Assembly (NCBI RefSeq): GCF_019575955.1
Contig: NZ_CP080575.1
Span: 1,798,001-1,862,000 of the forward strand
Length of the DNA: 64,000 nucleotides
Reading direction: 5' to 3'
Source of the DNA: Nesterenkonia pannonica
GTDB lineage: Bacteria; Actinomycetota; Actinomycetes; Actinomycetales; Micrococcaceae
Positions 9,683 to 21,609 of the stretch are shown here, piece by piece. Positions within the stretch are counted from its first letter, which is position 1, and each line of letters begins with the position of its first letter. Position numbers and translations under genes: made by a program. The notes below the pieces were generated by a model. The model was not told the DNA's origin, did not search any database, and worked only from the letters and a program-made list of their open reading frames with translations.

Positions 9683-11807
9683 GTGACCGAATCCGCAGTC
9701 CGCAACTCTGCCGCATTCACCGACCTCGACCGTCGTGCCGTGGATTCCATCCGAGTCCTGGCCGCGGATGCGGTGGAGAAGGTGGGCTCAGGCCACCCCG
9801 GCACCGCGATGTCGCTGGCCCCCGCGGCCTACCTGCTCTTCCAGAAGGTGATGCGCCATGACCCCTCGGATCCTCACTGGCTGGGTCGCGACCGCTTCAT
9901 CCTTTCGCCCGGCCACACCTCGCTGACGCTGTACCTGCAGCTGTTCCTCTCCGGCTACGGGCTGGAGATGGAGGACATCAAGGCTCTGCGCTCCTGGGAC
10001 TCGAAGACCCCAGGGCATCCCGAGTTCGGCCACACCGACGGCGTGGAGATCACCACGGGACCCCTGGGACAGGGGCTCGCCTCCTCCGTGGGCTTCGCCT
10101 ACGGGCAGCGCCGCCTGCGCGGAATGCTGGACCCCGACGCTGCCCCAGGCGAGTCCCCTTCGACCACAGCGTCTGGGTCATCGCCTCCGACGGCGACCTT
10201 CAGGAGGGCGTCACCTCTGAGGCATCGTCCTTGGCAGGCCACCAGCAGCTCGGCTCCCTGAACGTCATCTGGGACGACAACAAGATCTCCATCGAGGACG
10301 ACACCAACATCGCCTTCACCGAAGACGTCGCCGCGCGCTATGAGGCGTACGGATGGCACGTCCAGCGCGTCGACTGGCTGAAGACCGGCGACTACCAGGA
10401 GGACGTCGACGAGCTCGCCCGCGCCGTCGATGCGGCCCGAGCCGAAACCTCCAAGCCCTCGCTCATCTGCCTGCGCACAGTCATCGGCTGGCCCGCGCCG
10501 AACAAGCAGAACACCGGCGGCGTCCACGGCTCCGCCCTGGGCGCAGACGAGGTCGCCGCCACCAAGGAGTTCCTCGGCGCTGACCCCGAGAAGCACTTCC
10601 ACATCGACGACGACGTGCTGGCTCACGCCCGTGAGGTCACCGTCCGCGGCAGGGACGCCCGAGCAGCCTGGGAGAAGACGTACCACGCCTGGCGAGAGGC
10701 GAACCCGAAGAACGCAGAGCTGCTGGACCGGCTCGAGTCAGGCCGACTGCCCGAAGGCTGGGAGCAGGCCATCCCTGAGTTCCCAGTAGGCGAAGCTCTC
10801 GCCACGCGAGCGGCCTCAGGCAAAGTCATCAACGCGATCGCACCAGTCCTTCCTGAGCTGTGGGGCGGATCAGCCGACCTTGCAGGCTCGAACAACACCC
10901 TGATCAGCGGCGAAGACTCCTTCGGACCCTCAGCCGCTTCGACGGGCAAGTTCAACGCCCGCGACTACGGCCGCAATCTCCACTTCGGTGTGCGCGAGCA
11001 CGCAGCCGCGGCCATCACCAACGGTGTGCAGCTCTCGCTCCGCTGCGGACGTACAACGGCACCTTCCTCATCTTCTCGGACTACCAGCGCCCCGCCGTCA
11101 GACTGGCGGCCCTCATGGGCGTGGGCTCGATCTTCGTGTGGACCCACGACTCGATCGGACTCGGCGAGGACGGGCCCACACACCAGCCGATCGAGCAGCT
11201 GGCATCCCTCCGCGCCATTCCCGGACTCGATGTCGTGCGTCCTGCAGACGCGAACGAGGTGGGAATCGCATGGCGCGAGGTGATGAAGCGGGCGGACCGC
11301 CCCGCTGGTCTCGCGCTGACGCGCCAGGGCGTCCCCACGTATGAGCGAGGGTCCGGGCCTACCACGGCAGAGGCGTTCGGCTCCGTCGAAGGGGCCGCAC
11401 GCGGCGCCTATGTCCTGGCCGAGGCGGTCAAGGACGGTCAGGCTGTCAGCCCCGACGTCGTGCTCATCGGCACCGGCTCCGAGGTCTCCCTCGCAGTCGA
11501 AGCGCGCGAGGCACTGGCGCAGAAGGGAATCGCAGCCCGCGTCGTCTCAGCACCGTGCCTCGAATGGTTCGAGGAGCAGGATGCCGAATACCGGCAGTCA
11601 GTGATCCCATCCGAGGTGAGGGCCCGCGTGGCGGTCGAGGCAGCATCTCCTATGTCGTGGCATCGCTACGTCGGAGACGCAAGCAGGACCGTCACCCTGG
11701 ATCACTTCGGCGCCTCAGCCGACTACAAGACCCTCTACAAGGAGTTCGGCATCACCGCCGAGGCTGTCGCCCAGGCCGCCGAAGAATCCATCCACGCAGC
11801 CGCTTGA
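9683..11807 (+). CDS. tkt: Transketolase (frame broken)
   Basis: A thiamine-diphosphate enzyme of about 708 residues that moves two-carbon ketol units in the pentose phosphate pathway. GTG start at 9683 has the ribosome binding site GGGAGGA. Visible motifs are [28 protein letters not shown], the ThDP motif [13 protein letters not shown], the catalytic [10 protein letters not shown] and [11 protein letters not shown]. Frame breaks at about 10157 (a C run one short) and 11037 split it into three frames, but no sequence is lost. It is first of the tkt-tal-pgi-zwf-pgl cluster; the 186 bp before it presumably holds the promoter. Confidence 0.95.
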
Positions 11808-11838
11808 TCCTCACCCGCGGCAGGAAAGGAACACAGAC

Positions 11839-12955
11839 ATGACGAACGAAAACACTCAGGCACTGTCCGACGCCGGAGTCTCCATCTGGCTGGACGATCT
11901 CTCCCGGGAGCGCCTCAACGACGGCTCACTCGCCGCCCTGATCGAAGAGCGGAACGTCGTCGGAGTCACCACCAACCCGACGATCTTCGAAGCTGCCCTC
12001 TCCAAGGGTGATGCCTACGAGAACCAGCTCAAGGAGCTCGCCGCCCAGGGCGCCGACGCTGAGCATGCAGTCTTCGACATCACCACCTCCGACGTGCGGG
12101 AAGCATGCGACGTGTTCTCCGGCGTGTACGCCGCCACTGACGGCGTCGACGGACGCGTATCCATCGAGGTGGACCCCAGAATGGCCCGCGACGCCGACAA
12201 GACCATCGCTGAGGCGAAGCGTCTCTACGACGCAGTCGGACGCGAGAACGTCATGATCAAGATCCCCGCGACCGTGGAGGGCATCGAAGCGATTGCGGCG
12301 ACGCTCGCCGCCGGCATCAGCGTCAACGTGACGCTGATCTTCTCGCTGGAACGCTACCGCGCGGTGATCAACGCCTTCATGCTCGGCCTGGAGAAGGCGC
12401 ATGCCGACGGGCTCGACATCTCCAAGATCCACTCCGTCGCCAGCTTCTTCGTCTCCCGCGTCGATGCGGAGGTCGACAAGAGGCTTGAGCTCGCCGCCGA
12501 GGAGGGAAGCCCGACACCGCCAAGCTGAAGTCCAAGGCCGCCCTGGCCAACGCCCGCCTGGCGCACCAGATCGCCAGCGAATCGTTCACCTCGGAGCGCT
12601 GGCTCCTTCTGGCTGAGCGCGGCGGTTACCCCAGCGCCTCCTGCTTGCCTCCACCGGCACGAAGGACCCGAGCCTGTCCGACACGCTGTACGTCACAGAG
12701 CTGGCGGCTGCAGGCGTGGTGAACACTATGCCTGAGAAGACCCTCGAGGCCCTCGCCGATCACGGGAAGGTCGAGGGCGACACCATGTCCGACACCTACG
12801 TCGACTCCAACCGCGTGCTGGACGGCGTCTCGGCCGCAGGCATCAGCTACCGGGACGTGGTCGACCACCTCGAGGCGGACGGACTCGCCAAGTTCGACAA
12901 GTCTTGGGAAGGCCTGCTCGAGACGACGGCCGAAGGCCTCACCCGCAACTCCTGA
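11839..12955 (+). CDS. tal: Transaldolase (frame broken)
   Basis: About 371 residues; transfers a dihydroxyacetone unit between sedoheptulose 7-phosphate and glyceraldehyde 3-phosphate. The ATG at 11839 follows AGGAAAGGA. Motifs are [24 protein letters not shown], the Schiff-base lysine in [10 protein letters not shown] and [15 protein letters not shown]. Breaks at about 12512 and 12637 are C runs shortened by one; the C terminus reads [16 protein letters not shown] and [11 protein letters not shown]. It starts 31 bp after tkt and belongs to the same operon. Confidence 0.95.
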
Positions 12956-13021
12956 AGGCTCTAGCGCCCTACGACCCCTGTCACCGCGTCTTCGTTCCAA
13001 ACGGAAAGGTTCAACCGCGTC

Positions 13022-14665
13022 ATGAGCTCTTTGTCCCTGTCACTGCTCGGAGCTGCCCGAGAGGCGGCCGATGCTCACGTCCCCGGTCTCGTGGACCACG
13101 AATTCGCCTCACGCCTGGGCGCCAAGGACCATACTCTGTGGGGCAGGCCGCCGAAGAGGAAGCATCCAAGCGTCTCGGGTGGGTCTCCCCTTCTCTGCGG
13201 CGCGTGATCTCATCCCCAGATCGCGCAGCTTCGGCAGGAGCTGAGCGATGAGGGCGTCGAGCGCGTCGTTCTTGCGGGCATGGGCGGCTCCTCGCTGGCC
13301 CCGAGGTCATCTGCGCCACGGAGGGTGTCGAGCTCGTCGTGCTGGATTCGACGGACCCGCAGCAGGTTTCCGCCGCGCTCACGGACCTGGGCCGAACGGT
13401 TCTGGTCGTCTCCTCGAAATCCGGCTCGACCGTGGAGACGGATTCGCAGCGCCGCATTGTGCAGAAGGCCTTCGCCGACGCAAGCATCGACGCATTCTCA
13501 AGGACAGTTGTCGTCACCGACCCCGGCTCGCCCATGCAGGAGCAGTCTGAGTCCGACGGCGTGCGAGCCGTCTTCCAGGCTGACCCCAGCGTAGGCGGCC
13601 GCTACTCCGCGCTCACAGCTTTCGGGCTCGTGCTTAAGCAGGGCTGGCTGGGGCAGACATCGAGACCCTCGTGGACGACGCGGAGGATGCCGGCGAAGTC
13701 CTCTTCGCAGATGACCCTTCGAACCCGGGCCTGCAGCTCGGCGCCGCCCTCGGCGGCACGTCGCCGCTGCGGGACAAGCTGGTTGTCGCGGACGCCTACT
13801 CGCCCCTTGTGGGGCTCGGCGCCTGGATCGAGCAGCTCATCGCCGAATCGACCGGGAAGCAGGGAACCGGGGTTCTGCCGATCATCGTTGCCGACGGCGA
13901 GCCGGAGCTCTCGCGCGACGCCGACGACGTTCTTGTCACCGAGATCGTGGATGCAGATGCCGACGAGAGCTCCTCGGTGGACGGCGATGAGGCAGACACC
14001 GTCGTGTCTCCCCACGTGATCCGGACCGGAGGAAGTCTGGGCTCTCAGTTTCTGCTGTGGGAGACGGCTACAGCTGTCGCGGGTTCTCTGCTCAGCCTGA
14101 ACCCCTTCGACCAGCCCGACGTCGAATCCGCGAAGAACGCTGCCCGAGGCCTCCTCGACGGCGGCCTGCCGGAGCCCGAGAAGGCTGCTGTCGACGGTGC
14201 CGTGGAGATCAGGTCCTCAGGCAGCGATTCGCTGCTGAGCGAGGACAGCCCGGGGCTGACCGCTGCTCTCAAAGCTCTCCTCGAGCAGATTCCCGCGTCC
14301 GGCTACCTCGCCGTGATGGCATACGCGGACCGAACCTCGGAGAAGTCCTCGAAGAGATCCGTCCGCAGCTCGCGGCCGCCTCCGGGCGGCCCGTCAGCTT
14401 CGGGTGGGGACCCCGCTTCCTGCACTCCACGGGACAGTTTCACAAGGGCGGACCCCACGTGGGCGCCTTCCTTCAGATCACAGCCGCCGCCGACGCTGAC
14501 CTTGACGTCCCCGACCGGCCCTTCAGCCTCAGCCAGCTCATCTCGGCACAGGCTCAAGGCGACGCCCAGGTGCTCGCTGGTCATGGAATGCCCGTCCTGC
14601 AGCTCCACCTCACTGACCGCCGGGCAGGAATCGCCCAGCTGCTCGAGGCAGCTTCGTCACTATGA
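13022..14665 (+). CDS. pgi: Glucose-6-phosphate isomerase, actinobacterial type (frame broken)
   Basis: About 545 residues, the form of phosphoglucose isomerase found next to tal in Micrococcales. The sugar-phosphate SIS domain shows GMGGSSLAPEV, LVVSSKSGSTVET and GGRYSALTAFGLV. Several frame breaks: five G or C runs each one base short between 13140 and 13310, GCTTAAGC at 13632-13639, and one at about 14333. Restoring GCCGGC at 13632 yields FGLVPAGLAGADIE. The C terminus has FGWGPRFLHSTGQFHKGGP. It interconverts glucose 6-phosphate and fructose 6-phosphate, linking glycolysis to the adjacent pentose phosphate genes. Its TGA overlaps the ATG of zwf. Confidence 0.92.
13632..13639. other. Altered-motif site GCTTAAGC in pgi
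   Basis: Restoring GCCGGC gives FGLVPAGLAGADIE in one frame. Confidence 0.87.
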
Positions 14666-16204
14666 GCACAGCCGCAGACGCACCGACACAAGGGAACGGA
14701 CGCGCCAACACACCGGCTTACCCTGCGCCGTGGTGATGTTCGGCGTGACCGGGGATCTGGCACGCAAGAAGCTGCTGCCCGCCATCTACGACCTGGCCAA
14801 TCGGGGACTGCTGCCCCCAGGCTTCTCCTTGGTGGGCTACGGGCGCCGCGGATGGTCGCATGAGGACTTCGCCGATGAGGTCGAGACACACGTGCGTGCT
14901 TAAGCACGCGCACGGGCTTCGATGAGGAGACGTGGCACAGCCTGCGCGAGGGACTGAGGTTCATCCCGGCGGAGGGGTTCGACGACGATGAGGCCTTCCG
15001 GCGACTGGGCGAGACGCTCGATGAGCTGAAGACGCAGCGAGGCACCGAAGGCAACCATGCGTTCTACCTCTCCATACCTCCCAACTCCTTCGAGACTGTC
15101 TCCGAGAAGCTCTCCACCCACGGTCTGGCGCATCGCAGCAAGCATGCGGCCGATCCCTGGTCCAGAGTCATCATCGAGAAGCCCTTCGGCCACGATGAGG
15201 AATCGGCTCATGAGCTGAACGTCGCCGTCGAAAAGGTCTTCGACCCCGACTGCGTCTTCCGCATCGACCACTACCTGGGCAAGGAGACGGTCCAGAACCT
15301 GCTCGCCCTCCGCTTCGCCAACCGGCTCTTCGAACCCCTCTGGAACAATCAGCACGTCGACCATGTGCAGATCACCATGGCGGAGAACTTCGGCATCGGC
15401 GGACGCGCCAGCTACTACGACGGCGTCGGCGCCACGCGCGACGTCATCCAGAACCACCTTCTCCAGCTCCTCGCCCTCACCGCCATGGAGGAGCCGATCA
15501 GCTTCGACGCCGATCACCTCCGACGGGAGAAGGAGAAGGCCCTTGAAGCCGTTCAGGTGCCCGAGGATCTGGACGGTTCGAGCGCGCGGGGCCAGTACAC
15601 CTCAGGCGAAGTGCACGGGCAGCGCATCACCGGCTTCCTTGAGGAGGAGGGCTTCGACCCACACTCCACCACGGAGACCTTCGCCGCGCTGAAGCTGAAC
15701 GTCCAGACCCGCAGGTGGGCAGGCGTTCCCTTCTACCTCAGGAGCGGCAAGTGTCTTGGCCGACGGGTCACTGAGATCGCGGTGATGTTCAAGCGAGCTC
15801 CCAATCTCCTCTTCACCGAAACCGACGAGGCCGAGTTCGGCGGCAACGCGCTGATCATACGGATCCAGCCGAACGAAGGCGCCACCCTGAGGCTCACCTC
15901 CAAGGTTCCCGGGACCACCATGGAAGTGCGAGACGTCGACATGGACTTCAGCTACGGACGGTCCTTCACCGAGCAGTCGCCCGAAGCTTACGAACGCCTC
16001 ATCCTGGACGTGCTCCGAGGCGAGCCTCCCCTCTTCCCGCGCCACCGCGAGGTGGAGCTCTCATGGAGGATCGTCGACCCGTTCATCAAACGATGGGAGT
16101 CGATGAGCAAGCAGCCCGAAGCCTACGCGCCCGGCACATGGGGACCCGAGGCTGCCCACACGCTGATGCTCCGCGACGGACGCGAGTGGCGAGTGCCCGC
16201 CTGA
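14662..16204 (+). CDS. zwf: Glucose-6-phosphate 1-dehydrogenase (frame broken)
   Basis: About 514 residues, first enzyme of the oxidative pentose phosphate pathway. Motifs are the NADP fold [29 protein letters not shown] and the active site [19 protein letters not shown]. The ATG at 14662 overlaps the pgi stop (ATGA). Two breaks are near the N terminus: 14716-14721 (GCTTAC, where [10 protein letters not shown] is expected) and 14898-14905 (GCTTAAGC, where GCCGGC restores THVRAGTRTGF). The gene is followed by pgl after 100 bp, without the opcA assembly-protein gene that normally comes next in actinobacteria. Confidence 0.95.
14898..14905. other. Altered-motif site GCTTAAGC in zwf
   Basis: Restoring GCCGGC gives [15 protein letters not shown] in one frame. 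Confidence 0.87.
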
Positions 16205-16221
16205 GGACGAGGCCACCCCTG

Positions 16222-16253
16222 TTCACCGGACATGGAGGTTAACCTCCTAGCGT
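16222..16253 (+). promoter_or_regulatory. Dyad promoter upstream of pgl with MerR-like spacing
   Basis: TTCACC (16222-16227) and TAGCGT (16248-16253) are separated by 20 bp, and the spacer contains the perfect palindrome GGAGGTTAACCTCC (16234-16247). A long spacer with a dyad between -35 and -10 is the arrangement recognised by MerR-family activators. No MerR gene is in the window, so the regulator is unknown and the promoter call is tentative. Confidence 0.4.
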
Positions 16254-16304
16254 GAGGCGCAATCAACAAAAGTTGTACAGACGCATCCCCAGGAGGATCA
16301 ATTC

Positions 16305-17110
16305 ATGCTTCACGTCAAGGAACACGCTGCGGTTCCCGCAACAGACATATACGCCGATCTGTCAGAGCTGACGCAGAGCGTCGCGAGAAAACTCCTCAGC
16401 ACGCTCAGATCAACGGTGGAGGATGAGGGCTTCGCCCACGTGGCTCTCACCGGCGGAGGGCCCGGCATCGGCGTGCTCAAGGCTGTGGCCGAGCACCTCG
16501 CCTCCGAGGAGGGCTCGCGCACAGCGCCTGACTGGAGCAGAGTGCACATCTGGTGGGGCGACGAACGCCTCCTCCCTGGTGGCGAAAGTGACCGGAACGA
16601 CCAGCAGGCCCGCGAAGCCCTGCTCGACGCTCTGGTAGCCCACCACGGGCTTCCGGAAGAGAACATCCACGCCATGCCCACCTCAGAGGACGCCGCCAAC
16701 CCAGAGGCCGGAGCTGAGATGTACGCGCAGCAGCTTCAGGCGCACGCTCCTGCAGGAGGCAGCAATGGCCTTGCGCTCCCCAAACTCGCCGTCCACCTGC
16801 TCGGCGTGGGGCCCGACGGCCACATCAACAGCCTGTTCCCCATAAGGACGCACTGCACGTCTCAGGGCAGGCGGTCACCAGCGAAGATGATGCCCCGCCG
16901 AACTCGGACCGCCTATGCGCGTCACCCTGACCTTCGACGCCATCCACTCCGCAGAACGCGTATGGCTCGTGACCGCCGGGGATTCGAAAGCCGAAGCAGT
17001 CTCAAAGGCGTTCGACGAGGACACCCCGTGGAGGAGATCCCTCGAAGAACGCTCGCGGCATCGGTGAAACCATATGGCACCTCGACAGAGCGGCAGCCAG
17101 CCGCCTCTGA
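16305..17110 (+). CDS. pgl: 6-phosphogluconolactonase (frame broken)
   Basis: About 268 residues of the SugarP_isomerase/NagB fold; hydrolyses 6-phosphogluconolactone, the product of Zwf. The ATG at 16305 has a strong ribosome binding site (AGGAGG). Motifs are ALTGGGPGIGVLKAV, IWWGDERLLPGG and LLGVGPDGHINSLFP. Breaks at about 16850, 16912, 17027 and 17040 are mostly short C runs. In corrected frames the C terminus reads MRVTLTFDAIHSAERVWLV and ends ARGIGETIWHL...ASRL at 17110. It lies 100 bp downstream of zwf. Confidence 0.88.
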
Positions 17111-17119
17111 GGCCCGGAA

Positions 17120-17177
17120 CTGCAGACGAGAGGGCGGGACCGACAACTGCATTCGGTCCCGCCCCTCTCGTCTGCAG
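17120..17177. terminator. Strong bidirectional hairpin terminator
   Basis: CTGCAGACGAGAGGGCGGGA plus CCGA (17120-17143) pairs with the inverse sequence at 17153-17177, 24 bp with a single bulged C, across a 9-nt loop. It separates the convergent pgl (plus) and secG (minus) genes. Confidence 0.88.
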
Positions 17178-17188
17178 AGACGCTCAGA

Positions 17189-17440
17189 TCAGACGTCCAT
17201 GCCGCCCGTCATCATCAGACCAAGGGCCACGATGATCACGCCCCACACGACGCCGAGCGTCACGGTCAGGCGATTCAGATTTCGCTCCGCCACGCCGGAA
17301 GCACCCAGCGAGCTGGTCACGCCGCCGCCGAACATGTCGCTGACGCCGCCGCCACGCCCCTTGTGCAGGAGGATCAGCAGAATGAGGAGCAGACTGACAC
17401 AGGTCAGCAGAACCTGAAGGGTGAGGGTGACGAAGTCCAC
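17189..17440 (-). CDS. secG: Preprotein translocase subunit SecG
   Basis: An 83-residue protein starting MDFVTLTLQVLLTCVSLLL with two transmembrane helices and the conserved loop LLHKGRGGGVSDMFGGG. It is the small accessory subunit of the SecYEG channel. It is last in the gapA-pgk-tpiA-secG group, the usual actinobacterial order, and is followed by a strong terminator. Confidence 0.95.
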   Translation of the reverse strand: MDFVTLTLQVLLTCVSLLLILLILLHKGRGGGVSDMFGGGVTSSLGASGVAERNLNRLTVTLGVVWGVIIVALGLMMTGGMDV

Positions 17441-17502
17441 TCAAGACCTTTCTTCGGGGAGAACAGCACAGACCAGCATAGCCCCTAGGGGCCTGCGCGC
17501 GC

Positions 17503-18314
17503 CTACGCCGTGACGTGCTTCTCAAACTGGGCGATCTTCGCGAACTCCTCTGCGTCCAAGGAGGCACCGCCGACCAGGGCTCCATCCACATCTGCTCCGG
17601 CGAGTATCTGAGCCACGTTCGAAGACTTCACGGATCCGCCGTACAGGAGCCTAACTCCTCGCGCGAACTCCTCGGAGTACAGCTCCTCGAGGCGGCGGCG
17701 GATGGCCTCCGCCATCTGCTGAGCATCTTCCGGGCCCGCCACTTTGCCAGTGCCGATAGCCCATACAGGCTCATAGGCGATGACCAGCTCGCTCAGCTCA
17801 TCCGAGGCGGTCCCGGCCAGTGCGGCATCCACCTGGTCCAGCGTGTGCTGCACATGGTTTCCGGCCTCGCGGACCTCAAGGCCCTCCCCACGCAGAGCAC
17901 AGGCGCGAGCCCATGACGAAGCGCGGCCTGCAGCTTGGCGCTGAGGACCTCGTCCGTCTCCTGATGGACTTCGCGCCGTTCCGAGTGACCCACGAGGACG
18001 AATGAGCAGCCCAGCTTCTCCAAGAAGCCTCCCGGAATGTCTCCGGTGAACGCCCCGGAGTCCTGCGGCGAAAGGTCCTGCGCGCCGTAGGCGAGGCTCA
18101 GCTTGTCGCTAACCACCAGGGTCTGGACGCCGCGAAGGTCCGTGAAGGGCGGAAACACCGCAACCTCCGTACGCTCATAGTCGTGCTTCGCGTCGTCCAG
18201 GGTCCACGCGAGCTTCTGGACCAGGGCGATCGCCTGCATGTGGTCCATGTTCATCTTCCAGTTGCCCGCGATCAGGGGCTTGCGGACAAACTGTCCGTTC
18301 TTCTGCAGAGTCAT
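17503..18314 (-). CDS. tpiA: Triosephosphate isomerase (frame broken)
   Basis: About 270 residues. The active-site lysine is in [10 protein letters not shown], the histidine in LVGHSERR and the glutamate in [13 protein letters not shown]; the phosphate loop reads [11 protein letters not shown]. One frame break near 17890 is a G run one base short ([13 protein letters not shown] when restored). It interconverts dihydroxyacetone phosphate and glyceraldehyde 3-phosphate. It lies 29 bp after pgk. Confidence 0.95.
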
Positions 18315-18343
18315 ACGAGTCCTTTGTTGGCGTTCTTGAAAGG

Positions 18344-19569
18344 TCAGAGACCCAGTGCTTGGATGCCGGGGAGCGTCTTGCCTTCGAGATACTCGAGGCT
18401 CGCTCCACCGCCGGTGGAGATGTGTCCGAAGCCTGACTCATCGAACCCTAGGGTCCGCACTGCCGCTGCGGAGTCGCCGCCGCCGACCACGCTGAAGGCC
18501 TCGGCCTTAGAGAGTGCGTCCGCCACGGTGCGCGTCCCGTGGGAGAACGCCTCCATCTCGAAGACTCCCATCGGTCCGTTCCAGAAGACCGTCTTCGACG
18601 CGGCGATGCTCTGAGCAAACAGCTCCGCAGACTTCGGCCCGATGTCCAGGCCCAGAGCGTCGGCTCCGTGGCTGCCCGTCTCCAGAGCGTCCACAGAGAG
18701 AACCTCACGCTCAGCGTCGGGAGCGAAAGCGGACGCCATCACAATATCGGTGGGCAGCACAAGTCGGCAGTCGTGCTCAGCCGCGAGGTCCATGAAGCGG
18801 CTGACCGTGTCGAGCTTGTCATTCTCCACCAGGGACTTTCCGATGCCGAAGCCCTGCGCCTTCAGGAACGTGAAGACCATTCCTCCGCCGATGAGCAGCG
18901 TGTCAGCTTTGGGGAGAAGGTTCTCGATGACTGCGAGCTTGTCCGACACCTTCGATCCCCGAGAATCACCGTGTACGGACGCTCCGGGCTCGTGGTCAGC
19001 CGTTCAAGCACCTTCAGCTCCGACGCCACCAGGTCTCCCTGGTACGCAGGCAGCTCCGCAGCAATGTCCACCACGGAAGCGTGAGCCCTGTGCACCGCAC
19101 CGAAGGCGTCATTGACGAAGGCGCCCTCAGGTCCGGTCAGCGCAGCGAGCTCGCCAGCCAGCGTCTGACGCTCGCCCTCATCCTTCGACGTCTCACGAGG
19201 GTCGAAACGCACGTTCTCGAGGAGAAGCACTTCGCCGCTTCCGAGAGCGTCTGCTGCCTCACGGGCGGAGGGACCGGTGAGGTCCTCGGCCCGCCTCACC
19301 GTCACTGAGCTGAGTTCGCCCATGCGATCAGCGACCGGCGCCAGTGAAAACTCAGGGACCGGCTCGCCCTTCGGACGGCCGAGGTGCGCGGCGACCAGCA
19401 CTTTGGCCCCGGCGGCTGCCAGCCTCTCCAGCACGGGAAGCGAAGCACGTATGCGGCCGTCGTCGGTCACCGCACCGTCTGCCAGCGGAACGTTGAGGTC
19501 TGAGCGAACCAGCACCGAACGGCCCTGGACACCTTCATCGAGGAGGGACTCGAGAGTCTTTGCTGTCAT
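18344..19569 (-). CDS. pgk: Phosphoglycerate kinase (frame broken)
   Basis: About 408 residues. Motifs are [67 protein letters not shown] and the C-terminal [11 protein letters not shown] with [14 protein letters not shown] single frame break near 18957 is a G run one base short ([11 protein letters not shown] when restored). It makes ATP from 1,3-bisphosphoglycerate. Start ATG 19569. Confidence 0.96.
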
Positions 19570-19659
19570 AGTGATCAGACTACCAATCGCTGCGGAGGCA
19601 AACAGGCCCCGGCCCATAGGTGGGTCCGGGGCCTGAGATCTGCGCCTGAGGCCGCAGGA

Positions 19660-20666
<1,007 letters not shown>

Positions 20667-20707
20667 AGGGTCCTCCTGGAGAGTTCTTCCGTGGGCTGAA
20701 ACAGCAA

Positions 20708-20750
20708 TTGGGGACCAGCGGCCACGCGTAGCGTGGCTGCTGATCCCCAA
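20708..20750 (-). terminator. Stem-loop between sodA and gapA (terminator or 5' UTR element)
   Basis: Two 20-nt arms (20708-20727 and 20731-20750) pair with two mismatches, GU-compatible on one strand, across the loop GTA; the inner 7 bp are GCCACGC/GCGTGGC. It may end sodA transcription. If the gapA promoter lies upstream of it, it would instead be in the gapA leader. Confidence 0.6.
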
Positions 20751-20790
20751 CATCGTTGTTGCTGATATGAAGTTAGTATCTCATGCTTCG

Positions 20791-20810
20791 AGCGTGATGT
20801 GCATCACGCT
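20791..20810. promoter_or_regulatory. CRP/GlxR-type palindrome upstream of gapA
   Basis: AGCGTGATGTGCATCACGCT has perfect 9-bp arms around a 2-nt centre and contains GTGA-N6-TCAC, the CRP/GlxR core. It lies 125-145 bp upstream of the gapA ATG and 17 bp after the sodA stop. GlxR is known to act on gapA in Corynebacterium; a similar role here is an inference. Confidence 0.6.
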
Positions 20811-20826
20811 GTGCAGTCGGGCCTGA

Positions 20827-21450
20827 TCAGGGAGCGATCAGCGAGGATGCCCCGGAGCGGGCTGCGGAGAGTCGCTCCGCCACATCGTCCCAGTTGACGA
20901 TGTTCCAGAAGGCCTTCACGTAGTCCGGCTTCACGTTCTGGTAATCGAGGTAGAAGGCGTGCTCCCACATGTCCAGCATGAGCAGCGGCGTCGTGGCCAC
21001 CGGCACACCGTTCTGCTGGTCGTAGAACTGCTCGATGACGAGGTTCCCGCCGATGGGCTCGTAGGCCAGGATGGCCCAGCCGGAGCCCTGGATGGTCAGC
21101 GCGGCCTGGGTGAACTGATCGCGGAATGCCTCGAATGAGCCGAAGTACTCGTCGATTGCGGCCGCCAGCTCGCCCTCTGGCCGCTCCTGACCGTTGGGGG
21201 TCAGGTTCTTCCAGAAGATGGAGTGGTTGGTGTGACCGCCGAGGTTGAACTGGAGGTTCTTCAGCAGCAGCGGCGTGGTGGAGTAGTCACCCTTCTCGCG
21301 CGCCTCTGCCAGCTTCTCAAGCGCGGTGTTGGCGCCGCCCACGTAGGTGTTGTGGTGCTTGGAGTGGTGCAGCTCCATGATGCGCCCGGAGATGTGAGGC
21401 TCCAGCGCGCCGTAGTCATAGTCCAGCTCAGGAAGTGTGTACTCAGCCAT
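20827..21450 (-). CDS. sodA: Superoxide dismutase, Mn/Fe family
   Basis: An uninterrupted 207-residue protein. Metal ligands are visible in [25 protein letters not shown] and [17 protein letters not shown]. The ATG at 21450 has a strong ribosome binding site (AAGGAGGAAG). It dismutates superoxide in the cytoplasm. Manganese or iron preference cannot be settled from the sequence alone. Confidence 0.95.
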   Translation of the reverse strand: MAEYTLPELDYDYGALEPHISGRIMELHHSKHHNTYVGGANTALEKLAEAREKGDYSTTPLLLKNLQFNLGGHTNHSIFWKNLTPNGQERPEGELAAAIDEYFGSFEAFRDQFTQAALTIQGSGWAILAYEPIGGNLVIEQFYDQQNGVPVATTPLLMLDMWEHAFYLDYQNVKPDYVKAFWNIVNWDDVAERLSAARSGASSLIAP

Positions 21451-21609
21451 GGTTCTTCCTCCTTGGTTGCGGAATACGTCGAGGTCAGTGCCTCGCTCCG
21501 GGTCTCATCATATGCACGCCGCAGGCCGAAATTAACCCTTTCACGCGATACGGCATGAACTGTTCACCCATGGAGAAAAATACAGAATAAAGCCAGTTTT
21601 TAGGCAGTC

